A program made the position numbers and the translations under genes. A stretch of DNA of 6,140 nucleotides from JBGLNL01 sp964548045 (GTDB taxonomy: Bacteria; Chloroflexota; Dehalococcoidia; SZUA-161; SpSt-899). Below, piece by piece: positions 1-6,140 of the stretch; within the stretch, counting starts at the first letter, position 1; each line of letters opens with the position of its first letter. The notes beneath the pieces were generated by a model. It was given only the letters and a program-made list of their open reading frames with translations. It was not told where the DNA came from and made no database searches. The stretch lies in the NCBI GenBank assembly GCA_964548045.1, contig CAZJQZ010000143.1, positions 1 to 6,140 of the forward strand. The letters are read 5' to 3'.

Positions 1-1698
<1,698 letters not shown>

Positions 1699-1776
1699 AG
1701 GAATCAAACAGATACTCTATTCACTTGTTAAGGTGCTTTTTCAGGAGTTGTCGTCTTACACAAAAAAATAGCGGCC

Positions 1777-1811
1777 TGGTGTGCCCAAACCACTACTTCG
1801 GTTTCTCACCA
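1777..1811 (-). other. Hairpin in the 23S leader followed by U7 (terminator- or attenuator-like)
   Basis: In the 23S-sense RNA, TGGTG (1811-1807) pairs with CACCA (1781-1777). Inside it AAACC (1804-1800 side) pairs with GGTTT (1791-1787 side) around an 8-nt loop, with an asymmetric internal loop between the two stems. The outer stem can be extended past one G-G mismatch by GGC (1815-1813) pairing with GCC (1775-1773). Four bases later comes a run of seven T residues (1768-1762 on this strand). This has the shape of an intrinsic terminator, but it lies between a good promoter and the rRNA it should transcribe. It may be an attenuator, need antitermination, or simply be a leader processing structure. 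Folding was done by eye. Confidence 0.5.
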
Positions 1812-1894
1812 CGCCAATGAGTTACTCACTCAGCCTGCGTTTTGTTTAACTTTCGTTTTGATCAACTCCCAATTGTGATTTCCCAACAGAAAGG

Positions 1895-1923
1895 ATGTTA
1901 TCACACCGATATTTCGTTGTCAA
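1895..1923 (-). promoter_or_regulatory. Sigma-70-type promoter for 23S rRNA
   Basis: On the minus strand a perfect -35 box TTGACA (1923-1918) is followed by a 17-bp spacer and a -10 box TAACAT (1900-1895), which matches TATAAT at four of six positions. Transcription would start near 1888, about 190 nt upstream of the mature 23S 5' end, and 47 nt of DNA separate the tRNA-Leu 3' end from the -35 box. The 23S gene can therefore be expressed independently of the tRNA and of any 16S gene. Read-through from the tRNA is also possible. Confidence 0.72.
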
Positions 1924-1969
1924 GGTGATTTTCATACAAATCGCTACAGATATCATTGCCAACTAATAA

Positions 1970-2051
1970 TGGGGAAGGCGGGACTCGAACCCGCACGGGT
2001 TGCCCCACATGATCCTAAATCATGCTCGTCTGCCAATTCCGACACTCCCCC
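1970..2051 (-). tRNA. tRNA-Leu (anticodon UAG)
   Basis: The complement folds as a class II tRNA of 82 nt. The acceptor stem is GGGGGAG against CTTCCCC with one G-U pair, and the discriminator is A. The D arm contains GGAATTGGCAGA, and the anticodon stem is CATGA/TCATG with loop TTTAGGA, giving anticodon UAG (2015-2017), which reads CUN leucine codons. The 13-nt variable arm has a GGG/CCC stem, and the T arm is GCGGG-TTCGAGT-CCCGC. The 3' CCA is not encoded, so it must be added by nucleotidyltransferase. The D stem begins with a U10-A25 pair where G10-C25 is more usual. The gene lies just upstream of 23S on the same strand, in the place where a 16S gene or a 16S-23S spacer tRNA might be expected. 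Confidence 0.95.
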
Positions 2052-2165
2052 GCATAAGTACCACATCATTTTATCATACATGCAATTCCGAAAACACTAA
2101 CTTTCCAGTATAGAAACGATCCATTTACATCCATGATTCCTTCAGCTAAGATTGAGCCAGACCTC

Positions 2166-2174
2166 AAAAGGAGA
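2166..2174 (+). promoter_or_regulatory. Shine-Dalgarno site that sets the nadE start
   Basis: AAAAGGAGA ends 6 nt before the ATG at 2181. It is the strongest ribosome binding site in the window. An in-frame ATG 48 nt upstream (2133) has no such site, so 2181 is preferred. Confidence 0.8.
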
Positions 2175-2180
2175 TTCGCC

Positions 2181-2975
2181 ATGATTTGTGATTTCGAAGG
2201 AACGCTGAATCACATTTACGAAGAGATCAGAAAACATGTTGATGTGGCCGTTGTGGGATTAAGCGGCGGGGCGGATTCCTCCCTGACCGCTATCCTTTCC
2301 ATGAAGGCTCTCGGTAAAGAGAACGTATACGGCATCAGCATGCCCTATGACGAAATAGATACGCAGACTTTCAATGCCATTTCAGCTAAACTTGCCCGGA
2401 GGATCGGGATCAAACATCTGGTTCGGCCAATCGACAAGATCACAGATGCCATCAACGAGCAAATCTCAATTGAAGTTGAACCCTCAGATACGAATAAAGG
2501 CAATTCGCGAAGCCGGGCCCGAATGTGTATCCTTTATGGAATCGCTCATAATCTTGCAACCCAAATGCCCGGTAAACGCGTCAGGGTTATGGGAACCGGC
2601 AATATCTCCGAAGATTTCATCGGATACGATACCAAAGGTGGCGATGCGTTGGCCGATATCTTCCCCATCGGCGATCTTTTCAAATCCGAAGTCTACCAAC
2701 TTCTCGATTATTTCAGGGACGAAGGCACAATAGACGAAGAGCATATCAACCGCATCCCCTCGGCTGGTCTGGTAAAGAACCAGACTGATGAAGACGACCT
2801 GGGATATTCCTATGACGAGATGGAAGCAAGCGTAAGGTTCTGCCTTGCCAATTACGAAAACATGCCATCTCAAAATATCGATACGATTACTACCTTCGTG
2901 TGGCAGCGCCATCTGGCCCACAAACACAAGCACGAAACCCCACCAATAATCAAACTGCGAAATCTGTGCGATTGA
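2181..2975 (+). CDS. nadE: NH3-dependent NAD+ synthetase
   Basis: This enzyme makes NAD+ from nicotinate adenine dinucleotide, ATP and ammonia, the last step of NAD synthesis, in the cytoplasm. The product from the chosen start is 264 aa, the usual size of the short ammonia-dependent form; there is no N-terminal nitrilase-like glutaminase domain. The N-type ATP pyrophosphatase P-loop SGGADSS is at residues 28-34. Other family landmarks are SRARMCILYGIAHNL near 111-125 (the 'R-RM--LY-IA' helix), GTGNISED near 138-145 (GTSNKSE in many relatives), the GYDTKGGD-ADI-PIGDL-KSEVYQL block near 148-174, PSAGL near 193-197 and QTDEDDLG near 201-208. The C-terminus has the basic RHLAHKHKHE-PP tail. The ATG at 2133 would add 16 residues with no conserved content. 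It is the first gene of a probable nadE-NMO-dut operon, divergent from tRNA-Leu. Confidence 0.95.
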   Translation: MICDFEGTLNHIYEEIRKHVDVAVVGLSGGADSSLTAILSMKALGKENVYGISMPYDEIDTQTFNAISAKLARRIGIKHLVRPIDKITDAINEQISIEVEPSDTNKGNSRSRARMCILYGIAHNLATQMPGKRVRVMGTGNISEDFIGYDTKGGDALADIFPIGDLFKSEVYQLLDYFRDEGTIDEEHINRIPSAGLVKNQTDEDDLGYSYDEMEASVRFCLANYENMPSQNIDTITTFVWQRHLAHKHKHETPPIIKLRNLCD

Positions 2976-2984
2976 AATCAAGCC

Positions 2985-3953
2985 ATGTTCCAGAACAGAC
3001 TAACCGAACTTCTGAAAATCCAGTACCCGATCATTCAAGGCGGCATGCAATGGATTTCTAAAGCCGAACTGGCTGGCGCAGTTTCCAACGCCGGAGGGCT
3101 GGGAATCCTCAGTGCGCTAACGTTCCCTTCTCCTGAGGAACTGGCGGCGGAGATTAGAAAAACGAAGGGAATCACCGATAAACCGTTCGGGGTGAACCTG
3201 ACCCTCCTGCCAACAATGCGCCCTGCCAATATCGATGGTTATATCGATGCAATCATCGACGAAGGTATCAAAATCGTGGAGACAGCGGGGAGAAGTCCCG
3301 AACCATATATGGAGAAACTGAAATCGGCGGATATCAAAGTGATCCACAAATGCGTCGCCGTGCGTTTTGCCAAAACCGCCGAACGGATCGGCTGCGATAT
3401 CATCAGCATCGATGGATTTGAATGCGCCGGGCACCCCGGTGAAGAAGATATCACTTCTCTGATTCTTATCCCCAGAACAGTCGACGAAGTCCAAATCCCG
3501 GTGGTGGCTTCCGGTGGATTCGGTGATGCGCGAGGACTTGTTGCCGCACTCTCGTTAGGTGCGGAAGGAGTGAACATGGGCACACGATTCGTCGCCACGC
3601 AGGAAGCGCCGGTTCATCCAAATGTTAAAAACTGGTTTGTACAATCATCCGAACACGATACGATGCTGGTGCAAAGGTCGCTCCGCAATTCACACCGTGT
3701 GCTGAAAAATGCCGTTTCCAAGCAGGTTGCGGAGATGGAAAACCAGGGCGCCACACTGGAAGAACTGGTCCCGCTTATCACCGGACAGCGAGGGGAAAAA
3801 CTGCTGGAAACGGGCGAACTGGACGAAGGGCTACAGGCCTGCGGCCAGGTCGCAGGCTTGATTTGCGATATTCCCACAGTCAGCGAACTCATCGAAAAAC
3901 TAATCAGTGAGGCAGCAGAAATTATCAGGAACTTGGGGAAAATCAGTGGCTGA
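2985..3953 (+). CDS. Nitronate monooxygenase / FabK-family FMN protein
   Basis: A TIM-barrel flavoprotein of 322 aa, normal length for the family. The N-terminus has the family signature YPIIQGGMQWIS (14-25) and NAGGLGILSA (35-44). GVNLTLLP is at 69-76. The segment DGFECAGHPGE (143-153) places His150 where the catalytic histidine of nitronate monooxygenases sits. VVASGGFGD (173-181) and GVNMGTRF (195-202) are the FMN phosphate-binding loops. The C-terminus has the GQVAGLICDIPTV-EL ending seen in the AGHPGE subgroup. Members oxidise alkyl nitronates with O2; relatives are enoyl-ACP reductase II or uncharacterised oxidoreductases, so the substrate is not established. The gene begins 9 nt after the nadE stop with only a weak ribosome site, suggesting translational coupling, and its stop overlaps the dut start. 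Confidence 0.87.
   Translation: MFQNRLTELLKIQYPIIQGGMQWISKAELAGAVSNAGGLGILSALTFPSPEELAAEIRKTKGITDKPFGVNLTLLPTMRPANIDGYIDAIIDEGIKIVETAGRSPEPYMEKLKSADIKVIHKCVAVRFAKTAERIGCDIISIDGFECAGHPGEEDITSLILIPRTVDEVQIPVVASGGFGDARGLVAALSLGAEGVNMGTRFVATQEAPVHPNVKNWFVQSSEHDTMLVQRSLRNSHRVLKNAVSKQVAEMENQGATLEELVPLITGQRGEKLLETGELDEGLQACGQVAGLICDIPTVSELIEKLISEAAEIIRNLGKISG
3935..3939 (+). promoter_or_regulatory. Shine-Dalgarno site that sets the dut start
   Basis: GGGGA ends 6 nt before the GTG at 3946, inside the last codons of the preceding flavoprotein gene. It favours 3946 over the in-frame GTG at 3907, which would overlap the upstream gene by 47 nt and add 13 residues. Confidence 0.6.
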
Positions 3954-4398
3954 CCACCAAACAAAACTCAAAATAAAGAAACTGCACCCCGCGGCTCAAT
4001 TACCTCAAAAAGGCTCCGAACATGCCAGCGGATTCGACCTGTTTGCCTGCATCGAATACAACGGGTCCGTACTTTTGGGGAAGCACCCGAAACGCATCGG
4101 CACCGGCATCGCCATTGAAATTCCTCCGGGATACGATGTCCAGATACGTCCCCGATCAGGACTTTCTTTGAAAGGAATAGAGGTGGCCTTCGGGACCATC
4201 GACAGCGACTACCGTGGCGAGATCATGGTAACCATGTATTATCTGTTCGGAGAAGACCACTCGTTTGAAATAAGGCACGGCGATCGGATCGCTCAACTGG
4301 TAATTGGAAAGCTCGCAGATGTCTCCATTGAAGCGGTAGAAGAACTTTCCAAATCAGAGCGCGGAAGTGGCGGTCACGGTTCAACCGGAATGAGATGA
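3946..4398 (+). CDS. dut: Deoxyuridine 5'-triphosphate nucleotidohydrolase (dUTPase)
   Basis: It hydrolyses dUTP to dUMP and pyrophosphate, keeping uracil out of DNA and supplying dUMP for thymidylate synthesis. From GTG at 3946 the product is 150 aa, the typical size of a trimeric dUTPase subunit. All five motifs are present and in order: I ASGFDLFA (27-34), II RPRSGLS (68-74), III GTIDSDYRGEIMV (83-95) with the catalytic-water Asp86, IV GDRIAQLVI (112-120), and V RGSGGHGSTG (139-148). Motif V has His where most relatives have the uracil-stacking Phe; the mycobacterial enzyme is also known to carry His there, so function is likely kept. The start overlaps the stop of the upstream gene by 8 nt (GTGGCTGA), which indicates translational coupling. 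dCTP deaminase is a related fold but lacks this motif set. Confidence 0.95.
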   Translation: MADHQTKLKIKKLHPAAQLPQKGSEHASGFDLFACIEYNGSVLLGKHPKRIGTGIAIEIPPGYDVQIRPRSGLSLKGIEVAFGTIDSDYRGEIMVTMYYLFGEDHSFEIRHGDRIAQLVIGKLADVSIEAVEELSKSERGSGGHGSTGMR

Positions 4399-4447
4399 AA
4401 TGTAAGGGGCTGAGCCCATCCTGCCCCGGGCACAAAATTTGGTACCC

Positions 4448-4594
4448 CTACTGAATCAAAACGTTTAGTTTCACATTCAACAGTGTGGTTGTGCTGTCCG
4501 CCGCAATACCGTAGGTACCGGGGTCTAACGGATCAGGACAAAGGGAATAAGCTCTGGTGCCGACAGCGGTGCTGAAGACTGAAATCGAGAATAT
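4448..4594 (-). pseudogene. Possible remnant coding frame in the convergent gap
   Basis: Between dut and the DUF4382 gene the minus strand has a stop-to-stop frame of 48 codons with no ATG. It reads as plausible protein, including the segment CPDPLDPGTYGIAADSTTTL and the ending NVKLNVLIQ. The DUF4382 gene stop (4600-4602) lies just upstream in a different frame. The frame could be the C-terminal stump of a lost gene or mere chance, and I do not recognise the family. No clear intrinsic terminator for either flanking gene was found in 4399-4599; a weak GGGGC/GCCCC pairing near 4406-4427 has a 12-nt loop and no T run. Confidence 0.2.
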
Positions 4595-4599
4595 TCACC

Positions 4600-5454
4600 T
4601 CATTGGTATGTCTCAGCTTTACTAACAAGAAGCTTAACTGTAGGTTTGAAAATAACCTTCCCGCTGCCAGTAACAACCACTGATTTTTCAGCATCAAAAT
4701 CCAAGGTAAGCGCGGTTGTTTTACCTTCTTCGATTTCAAATGATCCCACCAATTTGAGTTTGCCGCTGGGAAGATTCGCATCACGAACCTCACCATCAAC
4801 GCTCACCTTCACCTCTTCAATATTCAGCCGTATCTGAGTATAATGACCAGCCTCAAGTGTACTGCTGCCCAGAACCTCTTCTACGCCCCTGAGCGCGAGC
4901 AATTCAAAGCTCCGACTGCCTTCAACCACCGTTTCCCACCCAACAGCAGTTCCGCTTCCACTACGATGGACTTCAATATCGGCAATCGTCATATTGACAG
5001 CCGAAATATCGTGAGCAGGCGCGTCCGTAACCCGTATCTCTAACACGCCTGCCTTTGCTACTACCGAAGGCTGAGTCGGGCTTGGGATGAGACCATTCTC
5101 GCCATTAGGATTGAGAATAAGCGCCAGCGCAAAAGCTATAAGCACAACAATCGCAGCAGTAGTAACCGGCACCCAGAGTTTCGGGCGACCAAAGAGTCTC
5201 TGCAGAATCGTCCCCGATTCGTTACGCTTTTCACCTCGATCATAGATTGCCTGGCGAAGTCTCGCCATCCCTTTCGATTTCGATTTCTCTCTCGGCACAA
5301 CTTCACTTTGAACACGAAATTCGCCCACGGTCTTAAGCAGTGGCTCAAGTTCGTCCGCAAACTCAGGGTAGAAACTGAGGCACGTTTCAAGGCTCTCGCC
5401 GCTGTTCAAACGGTCGAGGCACTCATCAAACGCCTGATCAAAATCGATGCTCAT
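4600..5454 (-). CDS. Membrane anti-sigma-like protein with extracellular DUF4382 domain
   Basis: The product has 284 aa from ATG at 5454. The cytoplasmic N-terminus (1 to about 45) contains FDECLDRL and the YPEFADELEPLL stretch, a pattern I know from proteins encoded next to ECF sigma genes in Chloroflexota. A basic linker (50-92) leads to one transmembrane helix (about 93-114, LWVPVTTAAIVVLIAFALAL), then a Pro/Ser-rich spacer. Residues 136-277 match DUF4382: GVLEIRVTDAP, the GHYTQIRLNI segment, LPSGKLKLVGSF, LDFDAEKSV and the PTVKLLV ending. With the N-terminus inside, DUF4382 faces outward. The start is 5 nt after the sigma stop, and a site AAGGTGAG (5471-5464) lies in the last sigma codons, so translation is probably coupled. 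The in-frame ATG further upstream (5553) would run deep into the sigma gene and is unlikely. The anti-sigma role is inferred from position and the N-terminal pattern. There is no zinc-finger (HxxxCxxC) motif. Confidence 0.82.
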   Translation of the reverse strand: MSIDFDQAFDECLDRLNSGESLETCLSFYPEFADELEPLLKTVGEFRVQSEVVPREKSKSKGMARLRQAIYDRGEKRNESGTILQRLFGRPKLWVPVTTAAIVVLIAFALALILNPNGENGLIPSPTQPSVVAKAGVLEIRVTDAPAHDISAVNMTIADIEVHRSGSGTAVGWETVVEGSRSFELLALRGVEEVLGSSTLEAGHYTQIRLNIEEVKVSVDGEVRDANLPSGKLKLVGSFEIEEGKTTALTLDFDAEKSVVVTGSGKVIFKPTVKLLVSKAETYQ

Positions 5455-5459
5455 CTTCT

Positions 5460-5993
5460 TCAACTCACCTTCATTTCTTTCCGGAGGATTTTCACCGCTG
5501 CACTCTGCATTTCCCTGATCGCTCCCGGTTTCCTGCCGAGAATTTTGCCGCACTCGACTGAACTGAGTCCCGAGTAAAAACGCAAAGCGATCACTTCACG
5601 ATGGGAAGGCGAAAGATGCTTCAACGCTTCACTCAACCTCGCAATCTGCATATCGATCTCCGTCGCTTCCTCCGGGTTAGCCGAACCAACGATCAACGTT
5701 TCATCGATATCTACGATTTGCCTTTTGCTCGCCCTGCGGATGTGATCTGTGACCAGATTATGGGCAATCCTGAAAATCCAGGCTTCCATCGGCAGCCCGC
5801 GTTCTTCATAGGAATCCAGCGATTTTAGCGCTCTCATAAAAGTTTCAGAGGCCAGGTCTTCCGCATCCGAACGGTTCCCGACTCGAACAAAGACATACTG
5901 TACTACTTTCCCGTAACGTTCTTCGTACAGGCTTACCAGCGCCTCCTCCTTCTGTTTTCTCTGAGATTCTTCTTCGGCCACTATGCTCCTCAT
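5460..5993 (-). CDS. ECF-family RNA polymerase sigma factor
   Basis: An alternative sigma factor of 177 aa that would direct RNA polymerase to a small set of promoters. Region 2 spans about 20-88, with LYEERYGKVVQYVFVRVGN, DAEDLASETFMRAL (core-binding helix and -10 recognition) and AWIFRIAHNLVTDHIRR. Region 4 spans about 117-173, with LSPSHREVIALRFYSGLS and the helix-turn-helix VECGKILGRKPGAIREMQSAAVKILR for -35 recognition. Regions 1 and 3 are absent, as usual in ECF factors. The ATG at 5993 has no evident ribosome site. A GTG at 5981, four codons in, has GAGGAG only 4 nt upstream, so the real start could be either. The next gene, 5 nt downstream, encodes its likely membrane regulator. Targets cannot be told from this window. 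Confidence 0.93.
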   Translation of the reverse strand: MRSIVAEEESQRKQKEEALVSLYEERYGKVVQYVFVRVGNRSDAEDLASETFMRALKSLDSYEERGLPMEAWIFRIAHNLVTDHIRRASKRQIVDIDETLIVGSANPEEATEIDMQIARLSEALKHLSPSHREVIALRFYSGLSSVECGKILGRKPGAIREMQSAAVKILRKEMKVS

Positions 5994-6100
5994 TCAGAAT
6001 CGCCCGACTGATTCCTCAGTATATCACCCGAGCATAGCAGAGGAAACCATCTTCAAAAGTTATGAGGTATCTATTTCTAAAACGAAGTTTAGGATTTTTC

Positions 6101-6134
6101 GTCAGGTCACCAGAACAAAATTTGAAGACCTGAC
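6101..6134. repeat. Perfect 8-bp inverted repeat, possible terminator or operator
   Basis: GTCAGGTC (6101-6108) and GACCTGAC (6127-6134) are exact reverse complements separated by 18 nt. On the plus strand the right arm is followed by ATTTTT up to the window edge, so it could be an intrinsic terminator for plus-strand transcription, although the long loop makes it a weak one. Another run of T residues precedes the left arm (6094-6099). Because it lies about 110 nt upstream of the sigma gene it could also be a protein-binding site. Confidence 0.45.
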
Positions 6135-6140
6135 ATTTTT

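Noticed and set aside
1818..1828. Palindrome TGAGTTACTCA in the 23S leader.
   Set aside because: The one-base centre cannot form an RNA hairpin, and one short palindrome in leader DNA is expected by chance.
2052..2132. Promoters for tRNA-Leu (TATGAT or TAAAAT, minus strand) and for nadE (TTCCGA-17-TATAGA, plus strand).
   Set aside because: The divergent spacer must hold both, but each candidate matches the consensus poorly in at least one box, so no single site can be supported.
2484..2981. 165-residue minus-strand frame opposite nadE, and similar long antisense frames opposite the flavoprotein gene.
   Set aside because: They lie antisense to well-conserved genes and are shadows of the codon pattern; no ribosome site or family motif is visible.
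4533..4799. 88-residue minus-strand frame overlapping the end of the DUF4382 gene.
   Set aside because: It is in another frame of a gene whose own frame matches DUF4382 to its end; the translation has no family features.
6018..6023. TATACT (minus strand) as the -10 box of the sigma gene, 24 nt before the ATG.
   Set aside because: No acceptable -35 box lies 16-18 bp upstream, and an autoregulated ECF promoter would have a different, unknown sequence.

Overview
The window is bacterial chromosomal DNA. The order of genes and the protein sequences suggest a member of the Chloroflexota, probably class Dehalococcoidia. Three points support this. The 23S rRNA gene is preceded by a tRNA gene and not by a 16S gene, and unlinked 16S and 23S genes are known from Dehalococcoides relatives. 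The minus strand carries an ECF sigma gene followed by a membrane anti-sigma-like gene with the 'YPE-A-EL-PLL' N-terminal motif that I associate with Chloroflexota. The protein sequences have a moderate-GC, non-extremophile character. The assignment is inferred from reading and was not tested by alignment.

Layout. Positions 1 to about 1698 are the 5' half or more of a 23S rRNA gene on the minus strand; the rest lies beyond the left edge. Its leader (about 1699-1890) has a good sigma-70-type promoter (TTGACA, 17 bp, TAACAT) and a terminator-like hairpin followed by seven U residues. Upstream of that is a tRNA-Leu(UAG) gene (1970-2051, minus). A short divergent spacer then separates the RNA genes from a plus-strand cluster: nadE (NH3-dependent NAD+ synthetase), a nitronate monooxygenase/FabK-family flavoprotein, and dut (dUTPase). 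These three are 9 nt apart or overlap by 8 nt, so they are probably one transcript.

After a convergent gap of about 200 nt comes a minus-strand pair, read from right to left. An ECF sigma factor (5460-5993) is followed 5 nt later by a single-pass membrane protein (4600-5454). That protein joins an anti-sigma-like cytoplasmic N-terminus to an extracellular DUF4382 domain. The natural reading is a signalling pair: the outer domain senses something at the cell surface and the inner part controls the sigma factor. The right edge has an 8-bp perfect inverted repeat followed by T residues.

Most of the window is ordinary housekeeping. The items most worth a second look are the sigma/DUF4382 pair and the terminator-like element in the 23S leader.
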